A DNA stretch of 54,914 bases, taken from positions 1 to 54,914 of the forward strand of contig JAUIKE010000039.1 in NCBI GenBank assembly GCA_030430845.1. The letters are read 5' to 3'. Shown in pieces: positions 49,301 through 54,914 of the stretch. The position numbers were made by a program, and so were the translations under genes. The notes beneath the pieces were generated by a model that did not search any database, was not told where the DNA came from, and was given only the letters and a program-made list of their open reading frames with translations. The first letter of the stretch is position 1; each line of letters opens with the position of its first letter. This stretch comes from Bacteroidia bacterium (GTDB lineage: Bacteria; Bacteroidota; Bacteroidia; Chitinophagales; Saprospiraceae).

Positions 49301-49512
49301 ATTACTAGCGTTGTTGCGTTAGCTGGTACTTCGAATTCGAACTTACCGTCGAAGTCTGTAACAGTACCTTGTGATGTTCCTTTAACCAGGATACTGGCAC
49401 CAATTAATGGTTCACCTTCCTGATCGGATACAGTTCCTGATACCATTTTTTGTGCAACAGCCGTACCGGCTACAAACAAAAATAGCATCAAAACTAGTGA
49501 GAGTTTTTTCAT
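46351..49512 (-). CDS. SusC/RagA family TonB-dependent transporter (SusC-2)
   Basis: 1053 aa. Signal peptide (~1-20; LVLMLFLFVAGTAVAQ), CarboxypepD_reg-like domain (VSGTVSDQEGEPLIGASI), then VVTGLGIEREKKSLGYAVQEV. The plug includes RIRGANSLTGGQPLFVIDG, and the barrel ends GVRSLGLNLRIGF. It is an outer-membrane importer working with SusD-2 and TonB. The TSLGYAVQEV-like KKSLGYAVQEV pattern is typical of the RagA clade often paired with SusD-like_2 proteins. No enzyme gene is adjacent. Confidence 0.97.
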   Translation of the reverse strand: MKKLSLVLMLFLFVAGTAVAQKMVSGTVSDQEGEPLIGASILVKGTSQGTVTDFDGKFEFEVPANATTLVISYTGFTSQEVEIGNQTSFELTLQEGVLLTEAVVTGLGIEREKKSLGYAVQEVSGDAVTAVGDQNVVSALTGKVAGVQVVSAGGAQLGGSANIRIRGANSLTGGQPLFVIDGTPISNANFSGDERGFDYGNLASDMNPEDIESISVLKGPAATAIYGQRGAGGVVLITTKKGKQRQGIGVTYTGSVTADRVYILPEYQDEYAGGYTQDFLSATDQVDGQTYNVLNYAADESWGPRMDGTLYRPWWSWFPGTDDYGTQVPLSPNPDNVRDFYETGITFNNNIALSGGNETTTFRLSFTNIQQDGVLPNSELDRTNISINASTKLTDKLTLGTSVNFVDIAGLGRPGYGYDGQYNVTMSFNQWFQRQLDIDRLRDYKNPDGTFKSWNIRSSTNLRPLYWDSPFATQYENATTDSRNRYFGNISLTYQINENLSIAGFLRRDDYTFRREQRATSGLLDQDRYDEYVANGREDNYEFLANFNKNFGDISVDASFGANIRRNDFRSNQVGTAGGLNVPNLYNVKASTDRPTATNYISEKVVRSAYGSANFGYKSFLYLGFTLRNDWSSALPVENNSYLYPSITGSFVFSELMNSSFLSFGKIRGSFAQVGSDIGPYNTQFTYGAGTPYGSVAAFSLPNTLVNEDLKPALSSSYEVGVELRFLNDRLGLDVAYYNNEAEDQILTLTVPGSSGFSAAIINAGNITSKGLEIALNASPVRSSKFNWDIYLNAATNTSEVVELADGLDNRRLDGFGWGGISINAPVGQEWGQFRGRGFTYYNGDESLPIINEDGSYVRTEGKELGGFLPDWTGGFRNVIDFNNFSLTAFIEFQIGGQFHSITRMFNAYSGLGAETVGLNDKGNPIRDPVSQGGGVKVEGVLADGTPHTAYVDPQTHYSDHLFGMVERWLYDATYVKFRELSFGYNFPSKILANTPIRSLKLSLIARNLWLMHSEVDGIDPSELPPGSSNYVYQESGSLPGVRSLGLNLRIGF

Positions 49513-49549
49513 ACTAATACATTTTTTTAAGAATTAATTAATCCCAGGC

Positions 49550-49557
49550 CAAATTTA
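49550..49557 (-). promoter_or_regulatory. -7 element TAAATTTG for SusC-2
   Basis: On the minus strand TAAATTTG matches TAnnTTTG about 38 nt before the ATG at 49512. No TTG is found 19-21 nt further upstream. The rest of the A/T-rich gap up to 49842 shows nothing I can support. Confidence 0.45.
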
Positions 49558-49842
49558 TAAAAATGAAATAACGTTTCCTTAACATTGGAATAATTTAACT
49601 ATTCAAAATCGCCGACTTTACATCAATACCCAACACAATACATTGATTACTAGACAAATACGAAGAGAAAAATGAATGAAAAAAAATAAAACCGGTTGGA
49701 TATTTTATTTTTTTACCAACGATTTTGTGAACCAAAATGAGAAAAAGAGGTTGTAAAATCATTTGCCTTATATGAAAAGGCATCAAGATTTGGAAGCTTG
49801 ATTTTTAATTTTTATGCACGTGTGTTTATTGCTAAAAATAAA

Positions 49843-49900
49843 GAAATAATAAAAAGAGGGAGATCTGCCCTGGGGCAGATCTCCCTCTTTTTATTATTTC
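49843..49900. terminator. Terminator of pdxJ, 28-bp perfect inverted repeat
   Basis: Arms 49843-49870 and 49873-49900 match perfectly with a 2-nt loop (tg); core gagggagatctgccc. The right arm contains the tandem pdxJ stop codons (TAA TAA on the minus strand). It is the longest perfect stem in the window. Confidence 0.85.
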
Positions 49901-50607
49901 AGAAGCCTTAAGTACATCTGAATTGTATTCTGTAGGCCATAGTACATTGCATCACAGATCAGGGCATGTCCGATAGATACTTCTAGTAATTCACTGACAT
50001 TATCCTTATAAAACTTCAAATTATCCAGGTTCAGATCGTGCCCCGCATTGATACCGATGCCTATTTTATTGGCTAGCAAGGCACAGCGACGGTGCGCTGC
50101 CACTGCTTTTTGAGGATCCTTCGTATATGCCTTGGCAAAATCGCCGGTATAAAATTCAATACGATCCGCTCCTACCTTTTTTGCGCCTTCTACAAATTGC
50201 TCGACAGGATCCACAAAAATGGATACTCGGACTCCTTTTTCATGAAGAGCATGGACTGTGTCGGTGAGAAAATCATGATTTTTAATGGTATCCCAGCCCT
50301 GATCGGATGTAAGCTGATCCGGAGAATCCGGTACAAGGGTACACTGATCCGGCTGATTATCCAATACCAGTTGCATAAATCGGTCGGATGGATTGCCTTC
50401 GATATTAAATTCAGTTTGGACTATTTCTTTTAAGAGAGGTACATCACTGTAGCGAATGTGTCGCTCATCAGGCCGCGGATGAACCGTAATCCCCTCTGCG
50501 CCAAAGGCTTCACAATCTTTGGCTACCTGCACCAAATCCGGCAAATTTCCACCGCGGGAATTACGAACCAAAGCTACTTTATTGATGTTGACACTAAGTC
50601 TTGTCAT
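49894..50607 (-). CDS. pdxJ: Pyridoxine 5'-phosphate synthase
   Basis: 237 aa, normal length. It condenses 1-deoxy-D-xylulose 5-phosphate with 3-amino-2-oxopropyl phosphate in the DXP-dependent vitamin B6 pathway. The TIM-barrel motifs are present: LSVNINKVALVRNSRGG, EGITVHPRPDERHIRYSDV, FNIEGNPSDRFM, CTLVPDSPDQLTSDQGW, and NAGHDLNLDNL. It is divergent from the CPBP protease gene across only 39 nt. Confidence 0.97.
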   Translation of the reverse strand: MTRLSVNINKVALVRNSRGGNLPDLVQVAKDCEAFGAEGITVHPRPDERHIRYSDVPLLKEIVQTEFNIEGNPSDRFMQLVLDNQPDQCTLVPDSPDQLTSDQGWDTIKNHDFLTDTVHALHEKGVRVSIFVDPVEQFVEGAKKVGADRIEFYTGDFAKAYTKDPQKAVAAHRRCALLANKIGIGINAGHDLNLDNLKFYKDNVSELLEVSIGHALICDAMYYGLQNTIQMYLRLLK

Positions 50608-50632
50608 ATCCGAAATTTTTGCCCTAAATTTA
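50601..50632 (+). promoter_or_regulatory. Predicted promoter for the CPBP protease gene
   Basis: TTG at 50601-50603 and TAAATTTA at 50625-50632 are separated by 21 nt, reading towards 50647. TAAATTTA is self-complementary, so the same bases could also serve as a -7 for pdxJ on the other strand. No TTG is correctly spaced for that direction. Confidence 0.5.
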
Positions 50633-50646
50633 CGAAAAATAGGTAG

Positions 50647-51612
50647 ATGGATAATCTTATAGACAAAGTTGACATAGAACCGACAAAGCCGAAAAAAACA
50701 CCCCAGCCGGTTTTTTTCACATTTTTATTATTAATAGTAGCTGTTTTGGTGGGAAGCCTGATAGGTAACCTGCTCGTATTAGCCATTGCTCAAGCCCAGG
50801 GAATCAGCCTTCAGGAACTGCTGACTCAAACGGATGAGAATAGCCCTCTTGGTACCCGCAATTTTTTAAGGCTTGTCAATCTGGTCAGCCATTTTATGAC
50901 TTTTAGCTTACCTTCTATTGCACTAATCCTTTTCCTTTATCGTGATAAGGCCATAGTATTTTTCAAACTGGATCGAATGCCTATCGGCAGGAATGTATTC
51001 TATAGTATTCTTTTCATCTTAATTTCTTTTCCTCTGGCCCAATTCACCTACTGGCTTAACCAACAAATACCATTGCCAGAATGGGCTATAGAAATGGAAA
51101 ACTCAGCGGAAGGCATGCTCAAGAGCGTTTTAAATATGCAAAGCCCCTGGGAATTACTTTTTAATCTGTTGGTAGTTGCTGTGATTCCTGCAATCGGAGA
51201 AGAACTTTTATTCAGAGGGATCATTCAGCAAAAGTTAGAAAAAGCATGGGGGAATGCTATTCTGGCGGTATGGGTTACCGGGATTTTGTTTAGTGCTATC
51301 CACTTGCAATTCCAAGGATTTATTCCACGTATGATATTAGGTGCCATGCTGGGCTATCTACTTATTTGGACCCGAAACTTATGGATTCCCATTATCGCCC
51401 ATTTTGTCTTTAACGGTGCTCAGGTAATTGCTCAATATTATTATGGTGCAGATATTGATCCGGAAGCCTTGAATGAGATGGAGAAAGCACCCTGGATAGT
51501 GGGCTTGTTCTCCGCTGCTGCACTCATCGGTGTGGGCATCATTATTAACCGCTATAATCAACAAAGATTTATGGAAGAGGAAAGCGGGCCGGCTGACGAC
51601 CCTTCCGTCTAA
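50647..51612 (+). CDS. CPBP-family intramembrane metalloprotease-like protein
   Basis: 321 aa with about eight transmembrane segments. The CPBP/CAAX-like motifs are intact: IGEELLFRGIIQQKL (Glu-Glu-x3-Arg), FSAIHLQFQGF (His), and WIPIIAHFVFNGAQV (His...Asn). The family (ABI) includes prenyl-protein proteases and bacteriocin self-immunity proteins; the substrate here is unknown. Divergent from pdxJ and followed by a 24-bp palindrome, then cdsA. Confidence 0.9.
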   Translation: MDNLIDKVDIEPTKPKKTPQPVFFTFLLLIVAVLVGSLIGNLLVLAIAQAQGISLQELLTQTDENSPLGTRNFLRLVNLVSHFMTFSLPSIALILFLYRDKAIVFFKLDRMPIGRNVFYSILFILISFPLAQFTYWLNQQIPLPEWAIEMENSAEGMLKSVLNMQSPWELLFNLLVVAVIPAIGEELLFRGIIQQKLEKAWGNAILAVWVTGILFSAIHLQFQGFIPRMILGAMLGYLLIWTRNLWIPIIAHFVFNGAQVIAQYYYGADIDPEALNEMEKAPWIVGLFSAAALIGVGIIINRYNQQRFMEEESGPADDPSV

Positions 51613-51616
51613 GTCA

Positions 51617-51666
51617 TTAATTATATATTTGCTTGAGGCCGTGGCCTCAAGCAAATATATAATTAA
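51617..51666. terminator. 24-bp perfect inverted repeat after the CPBP gene
   Basis: Arms 51617-51640 and 51643-51666 match perfectly around a 2-nt loop (gt). The GC core gcttgaggcc is extended by A/T-rich arms. It starts 5 nt past the stop at 51612 and precedes cdsA. Confidence 0.65.
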
Positions 51667-51698
51667 ATTTGTCCAGACAGTTATTCGAAAAATAGTAC

Positions 51699-52553
51699 AT
51701 GGATAGGATAAAAGCTCGTGTCATTACCTCTGTTTTCTTTGTATTGATTATGCTGATAAGCATATTGGCGGGCCCCTATTCTTTTCTGATCCTTTTTGGC
51801 CTTATCAATTTGGTTTGCCTAGTCGAATTTTACGGCTTATTGCTACCTACCAAGGGATGGTCGGCCATGATCCGCATTGTCATTGGTTTAATTATTGCCA
51901 GTCTACCCTATTTTATTACCGCCGGCCTGTATCTCGGCCTGTTGAATGATCAGAATCTGATGGTGCTTGACATCATGATTATTGTTCTGCCATCCTTTTT
52001 CCTTTTATTCCTTTTTGAGTTGTATACCGGGGATGATCAGCCCTTTCTTTTTCTGGCCTATATGGTAATGGGCTTTTTCTATATAGGTCTGCCTTTCTGT
52101 TTGTTGATCCCCCTGGCATTCCCGATGCAAACGTATTTCTTTGACATTGTTCTGGGCATCATTTTATACAATTGGGCTCATGACACCTCCGCTTTTTTTA
52201 TTGGTTCCAAACTCGGAAAAACGCCCCTCTTACCTCGAATTTCCCCAAAAAAAACCTGGGAAGGCACCTTAGGAGGGATCTTGATTACTATTTTAATCAG
52301 CATTCCTATGAGTTTTTTGTTTCTCTCTCTTTCCTTTATTCAATGGCTTGGCATAGCGATCATCATCGGACTGATGAGCAATCTGGGAGACCTGGTCGAG
52401 TCCATGCTTAAAAGAAGTGTGCGAATTAAGGATACCAGCCAGATCCTGCCAGGTCACGGAGGACTGATGGATCGTTTTGATGCCCTGATCTTTAGCGTGC
52501 CTTTTGTGGTGCTATATTTGTATTTGTCGGGGAGTATCGATGTATTATTCTAA
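51699..52553 (+). CDS. cdsA: Phosphatidate cytidylyltransferase
   Basis: 284 aa with ~7-8 transmembrane segments. It makes CDP-diacylglycerol from phosphatidate and CTP. The C-terminal signature SNLGDLVESMLKRSVRIKDTSQILPGHGGLMDRFDAL (S-x3-R...K-D...G-H-G-G-x2-D-R-x-D) is intact. KTWEGTLGG is also present. It is convergent with psd, the enzyme two steps further on the phosphatidylethanolamine branch; the intervening synthase (pssA) is not in this window. A dispersed palindrome starts 12 nt after its stop. Confidence 0.96.
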   Translation: MDRIKARVITSVFFVLIMLISILAGPYSFLILFGLINLVCLVEFYGLLLPTKGWSAMIRIVIGLIIASLPYFITAGLYLGLLNDQNLMVLDIMIIVLPSFFLLFLFELYTGDDQPFLFLAYMVMGFFYIGLPFCLLIPLAFPMQTYFFDIVLGIILYNWAHDTSAFFIGSKLGKTPLLPRISPKKTWEGTLGGILITILISIPMSFLFLSLSFIQWLGIAIIIGLMSNLGDLVESMLKRSVRIKDTSQILPGHGGLMDRFDALIFSVPFVVLYLYLSGSIDVLF

Positions 52554-52564
52554 TATTTGTTTGT

Positions 52565-52680
52565 TGTTTGAACCGCGGATTTCCGCGAATTCAGCGGATA
52601 ACACGGAAAAGACTTTTGGCCGATAGCCAAAAACTCTTCTGTAAAACCTGCCCAATCGATGAAAATCCGCGGTTCAAACA
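52565..52680. repeat. Dispersed palindromic element, copy B
   Basis: Ends tgtttgaaccgcgg and ccgcggttcaaaca are exact inverted copies. The centre has the hairpin cttttggc/gccaaaaa. It fills the space between the convergent cdsA and psd. The psd stop codon (TGA, 52676-52674) lies inside the right end. Confidence 0.85.
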
Positions 52681-53321
52681 ACAGCAATAACATCCACTCC
52701 TGCCTTCACCCGATCCCCCAGCTTAACTTTTAAGTCCGCATTCAGAGGCAAAAAAACATCCACTCTTGATCCAAATTTGATAAAGCCCAACTCGTCGCCC
52801 TGCTCCATTCGCATTCCTTCCTTAGCGTAGGTGCGAATACGACGGGCCATGGCCCCGGCTATTTGTCGAATGACAAAAGCATGTTTATCTGATTCAATGG
52901 CAGTGGTGGTGCGCTCATTGTCGGTAGAGGATTTCGGGTGCCAGGCCACCAGGTATTTCCCCGGATGGTGTTTTACGTATTTCACCCGACCGGATACCGG
53001 AACTCGATTACAATGCACATCTGTGGGGGACATAAAGATGGAAATCATCAGGCGTTTATCTTGTAAGTATTCCTCTTCTATTCTTTCTTCGATTACGACT
53101 ACCTTTCCATCGGCGGGCGCATAAAAAAGTTGATTATCTAATTCGGGGGGGACTCTTTTTGGGTGTCTAAAAAATTGAAGTACAAAGAGCACCAGGATCA
53201 CAGCTCCGACTAATAGAAAGGGAAATAGAACAGGGAGCAGCATTTTGATCCCAAACAACAGCCCTCCAATAAAGATGAGGGTGATTATTATGATTGTATT
53301 TCCTTCACGGTGCAGATTCAT
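52674..53321 (-). CDS. psd: Phosphatidylserine decarboxylase (short type)
   Basis: 215 aa. It forms phosphatidylethanolamine. Two N-terminal hydrophobic segments (~8-45) anchor it. Motifs include FYAPADGKVVVIEE, SIFMSPTDVHCNRVPVSG, and the self-cleavage site KFGSRVD, where the Gly-Ser bond gives the pyruvoyl group. This is the GSR form of short, archaeal-like Psd enzymes rather than the E. coli LGST. Its stop codon and last bases are part of the dispersed palindrome copy B. Confidence 0.93.
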   Translation of the reverse strand: MNLHREGNTIIIITLIFIGGLLFGIKMLLPVLFPFLLVGAVILVLFVLQFFRHPKRVPPELDNQLFYAPADGKVVVIEERIEEEYLQDKRLMISIFMSPTDVHCNRVPVSGRVKYVKHHPGKYLVAWHPKSSTDNERTTTAIESDKHAFVIRQIAGAMARRIRTYAKEGMRMEQGDELGFIKFGSRVDVFLPLNADLKVKLGDRVKAGVDVIAVV

Positions 53322-53343
53322 GCTTGTAGGGTAAATTAGTGTA

Positions 53344-53594
53344 AGTAACTGACGTTAGACATATAGGCATGAGTGCCGCTGCGCTGCAGCTTTATTTCGC
53401 ACCGGTTTTTCTACCTACGGTTGGCACCGTAGGTTAGAAGCTGTCACCGCTTCGCGGTTTATGGGACCTGCCTTAATAGCCGCTTTGCGGCGAAAGCTTC
53501 TGAAGCTCGGGTGTCAACCCGAGCTAAAAAAAAGCTGACCTTTAAAAGCTGCAGCGCAGCGGCACTCATGCCTGTCTGTCTAACGTCAGTTACT
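53344..53594. mobile_element. MITE-like nested inverted-repeat element
   Basis: 251 nt without an ORF. The outer arms 53344-53361/53577-53594 (18 bp, perfect) and 53366-53393/53545-53572 (28 bp, perfect) are separated only by a 4x4 internal loop. Inside are four further hairpins: 53411-53421/53426-53437, 53446-53458, 53479-53491 and 53504-53525. An agaagct/agcttct pair (53436-53442/53495-53501) encloses two of them. TAA flanks both sides (53342-53344 and 53594-53596) and could be a 3-bp target duplication. A mobile palindrome or a highly structured RNA are both possible. Confidence 0.6.
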
Positions 53595-53613
53595 AAGTTG
53601 TTTTGATTTTTTT

Positions 53614-53731
53614 GTCTGAACCGCCGATTTCTGTGGATTTGACAGATTCCACAGAAAGGATTTTTGACCTTCAGTCAAAAATCTCTATCAGTGAAATCAG
53701 CTGAATCTGCTAAAATCCGCGGTTCAGACAA
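53614..53731. repeat. Dispersed palindromic element, copy C
   Basis: Ends gtctgaaccg (from 53614) and cggttcagac (to 53729) are inverted copies, with T7 on the left and A4 on the right. The centre hairpin gatttttgac/gtcaaaaatc has a cttca-type loop. Together with the MITE-like element it fills the 440-nt gap between psd and the WG-repeat gene. Confidence 0.85.
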
Positions 53732-53762
53732 AAAGAATGAATAAAATGAACTCCACCACACC

Positions 53763-54782
53763 TCAATACTCCTTCCAAACCACTTTTCCCTCCATATTGA
53801 TATAAGCCCAGCGGTTTTTGTACTCGATCAAGGCCAGGCCTTCCCGGAAAGGCCAGGCGCGATCAAAGATCGGCTGGATGAGCCAATCGCCTAATTCATC
53901 TATGTAGCCCCATTTCCCATTATTCATGACTTGTGCCAGCCCCTGTGAGAACAAGCCGGCATTTTCATACTGAAAAGGAATAACCGGCGTGCCGGAAAGG
54001 TCAATATAACCAAAGAGACCACCTTGGCGGGCCAGAGCCAGGCCTTCAACAAAATCGCCGACTGATTCAAAGGACGGAGGAATAACAAGGGCCCCTTGCT
54101 GGTCAATAAATCCCCACAAATCCTCCTTTTTGACCATAGCCATGCCATCGAAAAACTCACCGTTGGGCATATTGTCCACCCATTCAAACTGGGGAGGAAG
54201 AATCTCTTCACCCTTAACCCCGATCAATCCCCAAAGATTATTTTTTACAACCACCCCTACCCCTGATTGAAAGGGGTAGCATTTATCGTACTGCATCGGA
54301 ATGGCCACCTCTCCTTCCGGATTGATGTATCCCCACTTCCATTCGATCTCCACCGGTGCCCGGCCATATTTGAATTCCCCGGCATTGTCAAAAGTCGGAG
54401 GAATGTGCCACTCCCCTTCCTTGGTAATAAAACCATACATTCGATCAAAACGAACCGCTGCCAGGCCTCCGCTAAAATCCCGGGCATGCTCAAATTGAAT
54501 ATCGATAAAAAGATTGCCTCTTTTATCCATATAGCCCCAACGGTTGACCAGCTGAGCACGAGCCAGATCCTCTTCAAAATGACCGACAAAATTAAAGAAG
54601 TACTTTATCAGCAATCGGCCCATCTCATCCATCTGGACCAACTTATCATTCAAGCGAACCCTGGAAAACCCATGATAGAAGTCTTCCGCTTCGATGTATT
54701 GCGGTTCTATGATGATTTCACCATGCTTATTGATAAAACCATATTTTCCTTGTTCCCTTATTTTGAATAGTGGTTCTGTCAT
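53763..54782 (-). CDS. WG-repeat protein
   Basis: 339 aa made almost entirely of WG-type repeats of ~33 residues. Each has the form (W/Y)G(F/Y)I(N/D)xxGExxIPPQFDxAxxFxxGLAxV: for example KYGFINKHGEIIIEPQYIEA, WGYMDKRGNLFIDIQFEHA, WGFIDQQGALVIPPSFESV, WGYIDELGDWLIQPIFDRA. About nine repeats are visible. No signal peptide is present, so it is probably cytoplasmic. WG repeats form beta-propeller-like or KWG-type scaffolds of mostly unknown function. The 132 nt beyond its start to the window edge show no feature I can support. Confidence 0.9.
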   Translation of the reverse strand: MTEPLFKIREQGKYGFINKHGEIIIEPQYIEAEDFYHGFSRVRLNDKLVQMDEMGRLLIKYFFNFVGHFEEDLARAQLVNRWGYMDKRGNLFIDIQFEHARDFSGGLAAVRFDRMYGFITKEGEWHIPPTFDNAGEFKYGRAPVEIEWKWGYINPEGEVAIPMQYDKCYPFQSGVGVVVKNNLWGLIGVKGEEILPPQFEWVDNMPNGEFFDGMAMVKKEDLWGFIDQQGALVIPPSFESVGDFVEGLALARQGGLFGYIDLSGTPVIPFQYENAGLFSQGLAQVMNNGKWGYIDELGDWLIQPIFDRAWPFREGLALIEYKNRWAYINMEGKVVWKEY

Positions 54783-54914
54783 TTTGGTAGAAGGTAAAAG
54801 TTAACCGCCTGAGATGCTGTGTTAAAAACCAAGCGAAGTTCTTTGAAATTTTGTAAATTGTTACCTACCAAAGGAGGTTACTTTAGAGTAATCATCCAGC
54901 GTAGGCAGGATTAG

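Overview
The window is a piece of a Bacteroidota chromosome, most likely from the Saprospiria (Lewinella/Haliscomenobacter-like). The evidence is two SusC/SusD pairs, a type IX secretion (gliding-motility type) C-terminal domain, promoters of the Bacteroidota form TTG-N19-21-TAnnTTTG, genes without obvious Shine-Dalgarno sequences, and the rpoB/rpoC/EF-Tu sequences. The genus is an inference; no rRNA gene is present.

Layout. 1-4562 (minus) is the 5' part of a very large secreted surface protein that runs off the left edge and has no stop codon in the window. It is followed by a TPR/transmembrane/LuxR-HTH regulator (4724-6622). 6953-11755 is a small accessory block: a PH-like membrane protein, a small lipoprotein, an aldo/keto reductase with its TetR repressor, a 25-copy heptamer repeat, a small membrane protein and an exported LanC-like protein. 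11969-14809 (plus) holds der, rfbC and rfbD. 14790-19905 (minus) is a run of small accessory genes: an APH-type kinase, DUF1801, two VOC proteins, a DUF6807-type protein, TfoX-N, DUF1059 and DUF2461. It includes an aldo/keto reductase remnant. 20136-24168 (plus) has a 921-aa secreted protein with a gliding-type C-terminal domain, a small membrane protein and ribE.

24222-39505 (minus) is the core information-processing block. In transcription order it reads xerC/D-type recombinase, hpf, tRNA-Thr(TGT), tRNA-Tyr, tRNA-Gly, tRNA-Thr(GGT), tuf, tRNA-Trp, secE, nusG, rplK, rplA, rplJ, rplL, rpoB, rpoC. 39656-49512 (minus) carries two SusC/SusD nutrient-uptake pairs without visible enzymes or regulators. 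49894-54782 has pdxJ, a CPBP protease, cdsA, psd (phosphatidylethanolamine synthesis) and a WG-repeat protein.

Most convergent or operon-end gaps contain long, nearly perfect inverted repeats (stems 14-28 bp, loops 2-8 nt) that probably act as terminators, often in both directions. On top of these are three copies of a dispersed ~115-nt palindromic element ending in GTCTGAACCG/CGGTTCAGAC (or the variant GTTTGAACCG), and one 251-nt MITE-like nested palindrome at 53344-53594. The observations most worth a second look are: the matching TTGTCC direct repeats upstream of both the surface-protein gene and the LuxR-type regulator; the heptamer tract between a TetR operator and the tetR start codon; the exported LanC-like protein with a predicted Cys-Cys-Cys zinc site; the dispersed and MITE-like palindromes; and the alternative hairpins between rplL and rpoB.
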